From contig NW_026516331.1 of assembly GCF_025602895.1 (NCBI RefSeq), forward strand, positions 55,985-119,984: DNA of 64,000 nucleotides. Direction: 5' to 3'. The position numbers and the translations under genes were made by a program. Shown here piece by piece: positions 47,769-56,591 of the stretch. The notes beneath the pieces were generated by a model that saw only the letters and a program-made list of their open reading frames with translations, did no database searches and had not been told where the DNA came from. Each line of letters starts with the position of its first letter. Within the stretch, counting starts at the first letter, position 1. The DNA is from Polychytrium aggregatum (lineage: Eukaryota > Chytridiomycota > Chytridiomycetes > Polychytriales).

Positions 47769-48551
47769 TTACTGGCGAGCAGGCTTGGATCCGTTACCCT
47801 TGGCGTTCCGGCCGCCTTTGGGCTTTGGTGCCTCCCACTAAATCAAGCATGCGGAGTGGGTTGGGTTAGCGAGCAGGTCTGGCTGAGTAGAATACCGCTG
47901 AGGAGGAACGCCTATGCACAGCTGCACTGCCTTTTCAAAGGCTGCAAGTTTGACAGACGGCCGACTCTGAGCTGTCGTTTGTGTCGGAAGCTTCGAGCAA
48001 GTCAATAGATCCACCCACCTTTTCACCGTTGATCGCTGCCCGCAGATAGGTGAAGACGGCACAGACCAGACAGAATCCGCCAGTCATGGTCGGCGCCTGG
48101 AACATGCTTGCTGCGACCACGCCGGCATAGAAGACGGCCCGGAGGTAGTAGTTGGAGCTGACAAAGCCGAGCTTGTTGAAGGGCGGAATGGGGTGCTCCC
48201 AGGCCATGATAATAAGCCCCAGGCAGCTGCATTTCGTGGAGCAACGTCAGCTTGCGATGCCACACCGGCGTGGCGACAACGGAGCACCGAACCGGCTCTG
48301 TCGCTTGCGTCGTTCGATCGGCGTGTGCGGTGAAGGCTTACATGTTCACGATGGCGACAATCAGATTGGGATACCAAAGCGAGATGATGCCGCCTGTCAG
48401 AATCACTGGAGCAAGAGAAAGTCAGCACGAAGTCGGCACGGGGGACTGAGGGCCACGGAGCGACAGGGGACATGCGTGCGGCCGAGGACTCACTGAATCC
48501 AGAGGAGTAGGACTGGAGACGGGCCCAGTGTCGCCATTCGAAGCTGCTCAT
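47769..48551 (-). CDS. CYBA: p22phox/NoxD homologue (cytochrome b558 light chain)
   Basis: Exons 48551-48494, 48405-48342, 48226-48019 and 47837-47769 join in frame to 132 aa. It aligns by eye along most of its length with p22phox: start MSSFEWRHWARLQSYSSG, then ILTGGIISLWYP, WEHPIPPFNKLG, SNYYLRAVFYAGVV, FTYLRAAINGEKWEAPKPKG. Four hydrophobic segments fit the small membrane subunit that stabilises NADPH oxidase catalytic subunits; in filamentous fungi the equivalent is NoxD. No NOX gene lies in the window. The C-terminus is a short basic Gly/Lys tail without the long Pro-rich region of mammals. A TATA-like box lies about 70 bp upstream. Confidence 0.83.
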
Positions 48552-48620
48552 GATGCCGATATCGATACGAGGGATGCAGAGAGCGATGCTGCGAGCGATG
48601 CGGGGTGCGATGGTGCGGCC

Positions 48621-48630
48621 TGATATATGC
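48621..48630 (-). promoter_or_regulatory. TATA-like box of the p22phox gene
   Basis: gcatatatca on the minus strand, 70-79 bp upstream of the ATG at 48551. Confidence 0.5.
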
Positions 48631-48769
48631 TCCGGTGACTCAGCGGAGGCGCCGCTCAGCCAAAGACCGCGGCCGCGCTTGGGCGTTGTGGCGGCGGCGC
48701 CCTCGACGCCGTCCTGGTTTTGGCCGCGAATGTTCGGCCATTCTGGATTGGGACCACAGCGAGGCACCA

Positions 48770-48942
48770 TGCAGCGTTTCCAAAATGAAATGGGACACCC
48801 CCGTTTTGAGAGCGATCGGTGGTGTTCACTCGGAGACTGCCAAAGTGATCTGTTATATTTCTCATGGCATAGTTAGATGCATGCCATCGCATACTACGCT
48901 GACCATATGGATGGTGTCCCATTTCCCCCTGAATACAGTCTA
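48770..48942 (+). mobile_element. Minimal Fanzor/mariner derivative, 173 bp (copy 4)
   Basis: Left end tgcagcgtttcc then aaatgggacaccccc; the right end in reverse is tagactgtattcag then aaatgggacacc. Between the ends only the last codons of Fanzor (VVFTRRLPK stop, read with substitutions) and the 3' tail remain. It ends exactly at the TA (48941-48942) where copy 3 begins. Confidence 0.82.
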
Positions 48943-49324
48943 CACTTTATTCAGAAAAAAACGGGACACCACAGCCGTTTCCATGAACATGTAGTATGTT
49001 CTGTGCTTGCGTCAAGCAAAGCCACAAGAAATAAAACAGATCACTTTGGCAGCCTCCGAGTGAAGACCGCCGGTCGCTCTCCGATCTCCACAATCGACCT
49101 GCACACTGGTCTCGGAGTGCCAGCGATGGATGATACTCTTGGACACACTGAATATGGAGGCAACCTTACGCAGGCTATGGATGAGGTCGTAGCATCGCAA
49201 TGCGGCGGTGCGAAAGTCGGATGTGTGGCGAATGGTCATGGCCAGCTCGCGATAACATTGGGTAACAAAATATTCGATCAATGGTCAAAACCTGGGTGTC
49301 CCGTTTTTTATTGGATTGCCTGTA
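48941..49324 (-). mobile_element. Non-autonomous Fanzor/mariner derivative, 384 bp (copy 3)
   Basis: Ends: TA-cactttattcag-aaaaaaacgggacacc at the left; the right end reads in reverse TA-caggcaatcc then aaaaaacgggacaccc. Minus strand: transposase start MTIRHTSDFRTAALRCYDLI, then a helix-turn-helix-like LRKVASIFSVSKSIIHRW, joined to the Fanzor C-terminus and its 3' tail. That tail is nearly identical to the one at 53169-53330. The youngest-looking short copy. Confidence 0.92.
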
Positions 49325-49531
49325 ACACCACCGACCCAGGATGAGAGTGTCGCTCAGGTACAACCACATTGCCCTGACAACCACATCGCCCACCATCTGG
49401 GCAAGGCGCAACGGCAGCATTCAAAGTTTCTCGGGCAGCACACAGCTGTTATTGAGAGTACTGCACCAGCCACGAGATGGGGTGAGGGTGGCACCACCAT
49501 GCCAAAGACACAACACCAGCCTCGAGCAGCC

Positions 49532-51321
49532 CTAGCTCGCCCCTTCGAGCTTCAGCGGTATTCTGTTCATCTTCGCAGACAGTATCTTGTTCAGGGACTC
49601 GATGGATTGGATGAGCTTCATTTCCTGCAGCGTCGGGCCCACTGCCGCCGCCATCCTGTCGATATACACCTCGCGCCTGGGACCGTATCCTCGCGGGGCT
49701 TGAGGCGAGTGTCCTTTGCCAGGCGGGCCTGTGTCGGCTGCCTCAAACTCGATGCTCGACATCATGGGGTCGTACTTTGAGTACATGCTGATTGTCCCCA
49801 CTGGCGATCTGCCTCTCCGTACCATGGAGGATCCCGAATAAACTTGGATTTCAAGTGCCCGCTGGTCTGTTATGACGTTTGTTTGTGAGAATGGCCAGTC
49901 AGCTTTGTCGCTTTCGAGGTTCCAGATACAACTCGCCTTCGGTGCCCGGAGAACCATCGCTGTGTGCATTACCGAGAAGGAGTGCTCATTCGCCTACCTT
50001 TCCGCACTTCGCCGAGCTTCCAGGATCTGGGGCCTTGATATTCCGATGTCATCGCGGGTCGGGAGATGGTTGGCAACACCGGGATCTGGGACTTGCGTCG
50101 TGCAACCGGGGCGCTCTTACACCGCGGGGCTCGCGATGTGAGCAGACCCGCCGTTTCCTGTTCGATGGCTGGCAGCTTGAGCAGAGCGTTCGAGTTACTC
50201 TTCTGTGCCGGAGCGGATGCCGCCCGAGCCATTCCCGTCACTTCCGAGACAGGCTCGGCGTCACTGGCCAGTGTTGGCTGCGGCGCCGGTGCCTTGAGTG
50301 GTAGGGGATCCACGGGCTCATGCCTTTCAATTGTATCGCCAGATTCCAGCACCGAGGCCCTCCTTCCATTTTCCCAGCATTGACTTGGTCGTGCCGAGTC
50401 AGGGCTGCGCTCCAAATCACTGCTCCCTGTGGGGCGGCGCTCTGATGCGGTCGGGTTCTTGGTCTGGTCGGTGGTACCTGGATTCGATCCGAGCGAGTCC
50501 GTCAGGGACCGGTTTGAGTCCGATGTCGTTGCTGCGGCCATTCGAGTGGCGCCCGACAAATTAACGGTCGAGACTTTCGACGGAATCAGCCGCTCGGATG
50601 ATACTGCCATCCGGTTCATCAGGACGGATGGCTTCAGCTGGCTCATGTCGCGAACAGAGTTGTAGCGCATCGACATCAGCCCTTCGCTGGATTTGCTCGA
50701 GAGATTGCGGACACTCTTGCTGAGCACTGAGGGCTTGAGTCCGTCGGGCGGGCGACCGGCGGGCTCTTGAACATCTGCATCATTCATGTTGATGTCGTCG
50801 ACCTGGATATCGGGTTCGCTGGAGTTGGGCGACGACCCTCGACGCGGCATCACGTATTCGATACTCTTTTCCAGATTCACGGGCATGAATCGTTCGGCCT
50901 CTGCAGCTTTCATCAGTGCCTTGGCAAGATCCTCCTGTTCCAGCTCCTTGACCATGGATCTGGCACTCTGTCTGACATTGTTGTGGCTCGCCGTGAAGCT
51001 CCTGGGCGACGCCGATCCGCCGCGAATGAGTCCTCCAGCAAACCAAGAATCTGTGCCAGGTTTCAGGTAGGGCTGGTGAAGTACTCGCTTTGGATACGGA
51101 TCGTTCTCGCCAAACTCTTCGTACTTTTCAGGAGTGAGATCGATGATGTTGGGATCCTGCTTTTGCGGCAGCACCATCGACGATCGCCCGAGCGTCGACG
51201 AAGACCCGGCCGAAAGGGCTGAAGCGGGCTTTGCTGACATGGGTCGACCGCTGGCGGGTCTTGTGGAGATGTTGGACGGCGCTGTCGATGGAGACCGCGA
51301 CTCTGACTGCGAACTGAACAT
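49532..51321 (-). CDS. Unrecognised Ser-rich protein (583 aa)
   Basis: Two exons, 51321-49998 and 49959-49532, in frame across a short 38-bp gap if both splice sites are right; the gap is unusually short for this genome and needs checking. Mostly Ser/Pro/Thr-rich and probably disordered. More ordered blocks: NIIDLTPEKYEEFGEND with YPKRVLHQPYLKPGTDSWFAGG near the start, KASCIWNLESDKADWPF, and a C-terminal helix VGPTLQEMKLIQSIESLNKI. No enzyme motif, signal peptide or membrane segment. Two in-frame starts are possible (51357 or 51321). A TATA-like stretch lies just upstream on the minus strand. Function unknown. Confidence 0.6.
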
Positions 51322-51561
51322 GGATCGTATAATGGACGAGAGGAATAGCGAGAGCATATAAACGAAATTATAAACAGAACAGAGAGTGTGGTTAGAAGCA
51401 GAGCAAACATCGAGCCAGAAGCAGAGTTTGAGGAGCGGTATTACTCTGATCGCTGCCGCGAATCACTGCCTTCGGGAAAGATTTCGACTGCCTGTGCATC
51501 CATGATGCGGACCATGCGGCCTTTGTGCAGCCCCAAAAATGAAGCCTGGCTCCTTGCTTGA

Positions 51562-51650
51562 ATGGCAATAGCAATAGCAATAGCAATAGCAATAGCAATG
51601 GCAATGGCAATAGCAATGGCAATGGCAATGGCAATGGCAATGGCAATACG
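51562..51650. repeat. Hexanucleotide microsatellite (AATAGC/AATGGC)n
   Basis: About 14 hexamers switching between aatagc and aatggc, immediately after the stop codon of the 51655-53150 gene. Confidence 0.95.
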
Positions 51651-51654
51651 ATAG

Positions 51655-53150
51655 TCAGTTGTCAGTAGCCCGTTTGACCAAGGTGTTGGGTCTATCGCAA
51701 GCGTTTCCGCTCTCTACTCGCTTGTGACTGGATGACCTACCTGATCCCGCGCTGGTGCTGGTTTTGTAACTCGCCCGAGACTCAGATCGAGCCGAAGCTG
51801 TTCTCTTCCAATTCCACATATCTTCGTCTGCTTCGTCGTCATCGTCCGAAGAATCAAATGACCTGCCAGCCGAGGCTTTGGTAGAAGAGCCCCATGCGAC
51901 CCGGCTCGAAGCCGTGTCGGGCCGTTTGTAAACGCTCTCGTTTTTCTGCACCAGAGTTCTCTGAGATCCACCTGACTCGGGATGTGGCCCCGGCCTCTTT
52001 CGCTGCGCATGATGGGATGACGGCGGCTTTGGCTTGGCTTGAGGCTGGACGAGGAACTGGTTGGGTATCTCTCGGTAGAACGGCGAATGTGTTTTCTTGC
52101 TCTTTGAGCTCGAGTGCAGCTTGACCTCTTCTTCCTTCTCCCGGCGCTTCTGCTCGATAGCGGCTCTGTCACGGTCAGATGCATGTGTGATAGAGTCAGT
52201 CCGACAAGTATGCTTGGACAATCGGAAAGTTGATCCGCTGGATGCAAATCCAACAGAGAATGACCCCCCTCTCCCGCGCTTCGGCTGCCTCTGCGATAAC
52301 TGCGTACTTTCGCCGCTTCTCGGTCTCCTTGGCAAAGATTCGTGCGTTTCGATGCGCAATCTTTTGCAGATCCACAGCCTCCTTGAGCAGTCGCTTTTGA
52401 TGGTCCCTGTATTTTTGTCTGCTCGCGGGGATAAGCCGCTACAGCCGGTCAGGTCTCGTTGGCATAGCGGGAATGAGGCAGCATTTGGCACCCTGGCTCC
52501 ACTTTCCCACACCACAGCCACGGCCGTGCTTACGAATAGGCTCCGTGTATGAGCTCCTTGAGCATCGAGTCGCCGTAAACGGAGCTGGAGGGCGAGGCGC
52601 TGTTGCCTTTGTTCATGTTCAGTGGAGACTCCTCCGCTCCTGAGCCATCGTCGTGCGAATTGAGCAGCCCCGAGAGCGACTCTTGCGACGACGACCGAGA
52701 CGACGCGACTTTGGACGAGTAACTCGAGGTTGGGTGGTGAATGGGAGCTGCGTGTTGGGCAGCCGCCAGAGACGTGCTGGACTGCGAGGCCGCATTGACC
52801 CCTGTCTGCGACGGCCGCCGGTTGAGCATCGCGATGCAAGGGCCGTCCAGTCGAGAGTAGCAGAAAGGCTTGCCGACCCTGCTCAAGAGCCGCGCCGGGG
52901 TGTGCAGATACTGGGCAGAGAGTTGTGTCGTGCCTCGCCCGCGAGGTTGAGAGAACAAACACCTGGCTTGGTCACCGGAATGCCCAAAGATGCCAAGAGC
53001 ACTGTGAGGCCCCTGGGATATCTGCAGACTCGGGAATGGACTGCCTGGTGTGATGGTGGGCAACAGCACCACCCCGGATTTGTCGGCTGCGGAAATAGGC
53101 GGCTCGACCCGCCCTTGATCCAAGCGGATGCCGCCCGCCTGGTTGGCCAT
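51655..53150 (-). CDS. Unrecognised low-complexity protein with central coiled coil
   Basis: Exon 1 is 53150-52534 (MANQAGGIRLDQGRVEPP to KELIHGAYS), with Ser-rich blocks. An internal helical exon near 52410-52270 encodes LLKEAVDLQKIAHRNARIFA and ETEKRRKYAVIAEAAEARER. The last part (about 52170-51655) starts AIEQKRREKEEEVKL and ends in a Ser/Lys/Asp-rich tail with EDMWNW. The exact boundaries of the middle introns are uncertain. No known family recognised. The start codon lies only 18 bp from the end of the Fanzor element at 53169, so the native upstream region was pushed 3.3 kb away. Confidence 0.55.
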
Positions 53151-53168
53151 CGCCGAGCCCGACAGACC

Positions 53169-53198
53169 TACACTTTATTCAGAAAAAAACGGGACAAC
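53169..53198. repeat. Terminal inverted repeat, Fanzor-3' side
   Basis: TA followed by cactttattcag and a poly-A cgggaca core. It pairs imperfectly with the inverted sequence at 56476-56505; the core aaaaaacgggaca is shared. Confidence 0.85.
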
Positions 53199-53330
53199 AT
53201 AGCCGTTTCCATGAACAGTAGTATGTGCTGTGCTCGCGTCTAGCAAAGCCACAAGAAATAAAACAGATCACTTTGGCAGCCTCCGAGTGAAGACCGCCGG
53301 TCGCTCTCCGATCTCCACAATCGACCTGCA
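53169..53330 (-). ncRNA. Candidate omega/f guide-RNA scaffold at the Fanzor 3' end
   Basis: Inferred, not shown by sequence alone. In TnpB and Fanzor systems the guide RNA is made from the 3' end of the nuclease gene through the transposon end, with the guide in flanking DNA. Here the last 10-20 codons of Fanzor plus about 98 bp after the stop are the only internal sequence kept in all five copies in the window, and this tail is nearly identical in copy 3. The predicted guide would begin in host DNA immediately beyond 53169. Confidence 0.5.
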
Positions 53331-55634
53331 TACTGTGATCATGTTGCGCGCCGCATTGACGTCGCGATTCCACACTGTCCGGCAGCTGGGATTCTTGCAG
53401 CTCCTGACAAAGTGGGAATTCGCAACACTGGGCGCATCGAGTCCTTCCAACCGAACTGGCTCCAGGCACTTGGAGCACACCTGTGAGGTGTTGAACTCGT
53501 TCGTCGAGGCCACCTTGACGCTTCCGTGAGGGTGAGTGGGACGGCGTCGGTGGTGCTCGAATTGCTCAAAGTACTGAGCAAACCGCTGCCTCCGAGGGCT
53601 GGATGCATAGCCCTTGCCCTGTCGCCATGACGCATTGCCAAAGGCGATGACCACATCGGTCCGTATCGGGGCGTGCTTCAGGACGGCCTTGCACATCCTG
53701 TCGACGGCCACTTGGCGCCTCTTGTGGCCCGTGAAGCGATGGTGACGGGCCTTCTTGCCAAGGTGGAAGTCGAGCTGCACTCGCAGCTCCGGTCGCAGGA
53801 CATGGGTGAGATGGACCTTGAAAGCCTCCGAGGACGACACCTTGGGCGAGGGAGTGGTCGACATCCAGGTCTCGATGCTGAGTCGATACTTCATGGTGTT
53901 GTGCCACTTGGTGTTGGACGTATGGCCACACATGTGCTGGTAGTGGCCATTGGAGAACGAGACCACCTCGTCTTGGTGGCCCGGTGCTTGGATGACCGCC
54001 GTGAAGATGGAGCCGACTCCAGGATCGATGCCAATCCAAGTGGTACGGTTGGGGTCTGGGTCGCCGATGTGGGCCTGGATGCGCTGCTCGGCAGTCGGAG
54101 GAGGCTCGGAGGTCTCGGTGTGATCGGTTCGAGGCAGAAACTTGACGAGACCGATGGTGCATCCAATGCCATCGGTGCTGATCTCGTAGTTGAACAGCTT
54201 CTTGTTCACGTCCCGCTCTTGGAAGAGGGAACTACGCAGCTTGAAGCAACTGCGCCAGAGACGATCCTGGTTGTTGATGCCGTCATCACCTTCTTCCTTG
54301 AGCTTGTCCCTGGTGAGTCCAAGGCGCTTCTTTGGACCCAGGAGTTGCCAAAGAGTGACCGTGTCAATCTTGATGTATTTGGCCCTTGCAGTGCATAGAG
54401 GAACTATCGTGCACACGGCCGGAGGAGTGTCGACGGCGAGCTGCTTCAGTTCCCACTTGAGTCTGGATGCCAGCTTGTTGATCTTGGACTTGGTGGTGCC
54501 GAGCTCAGACTTGGCCTTGGTGAACCTCTTGTCGTCGGAGGGAATGCCTTGGGTAGTGAGCTCGTCCAGCTTGGCCTGGCGCTGCAGCTCGGTGACTCGG
54601 AGGGCGGGCATGTCACAGTCGATCCACTTGTGGACATTGTCGACCATCTTGTCCCGGGCGAGGATTCCCACATGGTGTGAGAGGCGGTGGAGGGCCCGGA
54701 AGCGGTCTTGGTCGTTGCTGTACCGAAACTCGTCCAGGATGTGGCCAAAGTCTGGATAGAGGAACTCGAGATCGGCCTTGGGTGGAGTCTGCCCTGGTTT
54801 CTCGAAGAGCTCGAGACAGGCCTCGATGGCTTCGTGCTTATGCTTGTTGGCTGGGAAGACAGCAGCACAGAAGCGGCGAAGGAGTCGCCAGTAGGCCAGG
54901 TCGAGGTGGGTGGTGCAGTTGGTGGCATAGGCATTGACAGCGAGAGTGAGAAGCTGACTGTGAGCACCATCAGGCAGACGAGGGGCCGGAGGCAGGTCTG
55001 CGTGCCGAGTGGTCTGGTAGTCGCGAAAGGAAGCGACCAGATGCTCGTTGTACTGCTCGATGTCCCTGGCCGTCGAGAGGGCACCGGCCTCGACAATCGT
55101 GAAGCACTGGCGGATGAAAGCAGGGGTGGACTTGGAGATGACGGGGACGGGAAGATCCTGCTCGATGCACCGGAGGATGTGCAGGTTGAGCAGCCTGGAT
55201 GCCTCGAACTGGATCTGGGTCATGGCCTCGACGGTGGCCTGGATCTTGTCGCGGAGAGCGGGATTGAGACAACAGCCATCCATCGTCTGCTTGAAGCAGC
55301 TGAACTGAGGGGCGGATGACCTTCCATCCACGAGTGGGACGACAGAGCTCTTGAGGGGCCGGTATTTGGGACACCTGTTGGTGTTGCAGCGTTCGTGATC
55401 GGTGCCATCGCACTGGCGACATCGCTTGATGGGGCCGGACGAGGGACCAGGCTCGGTGGGATCGACATCCATTGGATCTGCAGAAGCAGTGGTGGTGAGC
55501 GACGGAGCAACAGACGAACAAGCATGCGTGGGGTCAGAATACGAACCAGAGACAGGCTCCGACTGTGACTTGGCTTTCTTGGGCCTGGGTGGCTGAGGCT
55601 GGCCATCACCGGCACCCTTACGCTTCGGAGGCAT
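53268..55634 (-). CDS. Fanzor, eukaryotic TnpB-like RNA-guided nuclease
   Basis: Intronless ORF of 788 aa from ATG 55634; the open frame extends upstream to 55700 but without an ATG. The N-terminus is MPPKRKGAGDG, then a second basic cluster (PPRPKKAKS), a likely bipartite nuclear signal. A Cys/His cluster follows (C72, C75, H80, C83, C88). The RuvC-like core has WIGID537PGVGS (RuvC-I Asp). The usual TnpB RuvC-II Glu position reads VVIAFGN without Glu, and E713 in ASTNEFNTSQVCSKC takes the place known in Fanzors as the relocated catalytic Glu. The zinc finger has C720, C723, C746 and C751, and RuvC-III is NRD758VNAARN. All catalytic positions are present, so the protein looks active. Length and domain order fit transposon-associated Fanzor1 proteins such as that of the chytrid Spizellomyces. 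Confidence 0.95.
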   Translation of the reverse strand: MPPKRKGAGDGQPQPPRPKKAKSQSEPVSGSYSDPTHACSSVAPSLTTTASADPMDVDPTEPGPSSGPIKRCRQCDGTDHERCNTNRCPKYRPLKSSVVPLVDGRSSAPQFSCFKQTMDGCCLNPALRDKIQATVEAMTQIQFEASRLLNLHILRCIEQDLPVPVISKSTPAFIRQCFTIVEAGALSTARDIEQYNEHLVASFRDYQTTRHADLPPAPRLPDGAHSQLLTLAVNAYATNCTTHLDLAYWRLLRRFCAAVFPANKHKHEAIEACLELFEKPGQTPPKADLEFLYPDFGHILDEFRYSNDQDRFRALHRLSHHVGILARDKMVDNVHKWIDCDMPALRVTELQRQAKLDELTTQGIPSDDKRFTKAKSELGTTKSKINKLASRLKWELKQLAVDTPPAVCTIVPLCTARAKYIKIDTVTLWQLLGPKKRLGLTRDKLKEEGDDGINNQDRLWRSCFKLRSSLFQERDVNKKLFNYEISTDGIGCTIGLVKFLPRTDHTETSEPPPTAEQRIQAHIGDPDPNRTTWIGIDPGVGSIFTAVIQAPGHQDEVVSFSNGHYQHMCGHTSNTKWHNTMKYRLSIETWMSTTPSPKVSSSEAFKVHLTHVLRPELRVQLDFHLGKKARHHRFTGHKRRQVAVDRMCKAVLKHAPIRTDVVIAFGNASWRQGKGYASSPRRQRFAQYFEQFEHHRRRPTHPHGSVKVASTNEFNTSQVCSKCLEPVRLEGLDAPSVANSHFVRSCKNPSCRTVWNRDVNAARNMITVCRSIVEIGERPAVFTRRLPK

Positions 55635-55760
55635 GGGGGCAGAGGATGCTGGATGCCTGCCAGTGGTACTGGTCAGAGCAGAGACTTTTTTATCGTACAA
55701 TGGCGCGATGATCAGATCAAGGCGAGGTGAGGGAAGAAAGCAGCAGGACGAAGGTGTGGC

Positions 55761-55769
55761 ATTTATACC
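55761..55769 (-). promoter_or_regulatory. TATA box of the Fanzor gene
   Basis: ggtataaat on the minus strand, about 130 bp upstream of the Fanzor ATG at 55634 and inside the element, suggesting Fanzor has its own promoter separate from the transposase. Confidence 0.55.
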
Positions 55770-55884
55770 CGAGAGCAGGAACCCGTCGTTGCGGGCTGGT
55801 TGGGGAAGTGACCCTGTTCAAAAATCGCCGAGAGGTTCAAGCCAGGGATGTGAACGCGAAAATGGCGGCTTGATTGGAGGGAAC

Positions 55885-56448
55885 TCAACCCCAAATCGGT
55901 GGGGACTCAATCCCAAAGAAGTTCTCGATGGGATTGAAGTCGGGCGAGGCAGGTGGGGTGAAGATCACTGACCATCCTCGGCGCTCGATGCAGTCCAGGA
56001 CAGTCCTTGTCTTGTGCATGCTGACATTGTCCATCACAATCACAGAGTCGTCTGGGAAGGCCGCTCGCTCAAAGAACTCGACCATCGAGTGTGTCTTGAA
56101 TGATGTGGGGATGTACATGCGATGCAGCACACTAGAGTGGTTGATGGCAAATGCAGCCGAGACAGACTTGTGTTTCATGTGATTGCGCTGGCGAAGCGGA
56201 GCACCCTTCGGTGAGTATCCGTAGAGAGGGAAAATGGATCTCCTGATCCCTGTCTCATCGACAAAAACGAATCGTCGTGGGTCGATGGAGCGGACCTGGT
56301 CCCTGAACTGTGCCACTCGCTCATCCAGTCGCTTGGACTTGTAGAGGTGTGTTGCCCTCTTGTGTGAGAGACCTGCTCGCTGGATGGCAGTGTGGCAGAG
56401 TGAGAGTGATACTTTCCTCTGGAGAGTGGTTGTGTGGCGAATGGTCAT
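55885..56448 (-). pseudogene. Truncated Tc1/mariner (IS630 superfamily) DD34E transposase
   Basis: ATG 56448 to stop 55885, 187 aa, against about 330-350 aa for intact family members. The catalytic triad is present: D64 in FVFVDETG, D140 in VIVMDN and E175 in PDFNPIEN, with 34 residues between the last two. The N-terminal helix-turn-helix DNA-binding region is missing: MTIRHT runs straight into QRKVSLSLCHT, while copy 3 keeps LRKVASIFSVSKSIIHRW at that place. The frame ends a few codons after FFG. The open frame continues upstream outside the element only by chance, through a minisatellite. Likely unable to bind the ends. Confidence 0.9.
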
Positions 56449-56475
56449 GGCCAGCGCGCGATGGTCAAAACCCTG

Positions 56476-56505
56476 GGTGTCCCGTTTTTTAGTGGATACG
56501 CTGTA
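56476..56505. repeat. Terminal inverted repeat, transposase side
   Basis: Reads on the minus strand TA-cagcgtatccac then aaaaaacgggacaccc, matching the left ends of copies 1, 2 and 3 (27304, 7101, and 49324 in reverse). Confidence 0.88.
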
Positions 56506-56515
56506 AAGCGACATC

Positions 56516-56591
56516 CGATGGACATCCGATGAACGTTCAATGGACATCCGATGGACATTCAATGGACATCCAATGGACATCCGATGGGTCC
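56516..56591. repeat. 11-bp minisatellite (GACATCCGATG)n
   Basis: About seven copies with variants gacattcaatg and aacgttcaatg, 10 bp from the end of the Fanzor element. In the minus frame it codes for repeated HRMS-type residues. Confidence 0.9.

Larger units (their letters stand above)
53169..56505 (-). mobile_element. Tc1/mariner-type element carrying a Fanzor gene, about 3.34 kb (copy 5)
   Basis: Both ends start with TA (53169-53170 and 56504-56505), the target dinucleotide of Tc1/mariner elements. Reading inwards, one end is TA-cactttattcag then aaaaaaacgggaca and the other TA-cagcgtatccac then aaaaaacgggaca. Cargo on the minus strand, in order: a truncated DD34E transposase (56448-55885), a 185-bp spacer with a TATA box, the intact Fanzor ORF (55634-53268) and a 98-bp 3' tail. 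Four shorter relatives elsewhere in the window share both ends, confirming it as one transposing unit. Confidence 0.93.

Noticed and set aside
53673-55319. Plus-strand ORFs of 190-240 aa
   Set aside because: Shadows antisense to the Fanzor gene, which has conserved motifs on the minus strand.
55635-55700. Fanzor start at 55700
   Set aside because: There is no ATG there; the first ATG in frame is at 55634, followed at once by a nuclear-signal-like basic stretch.
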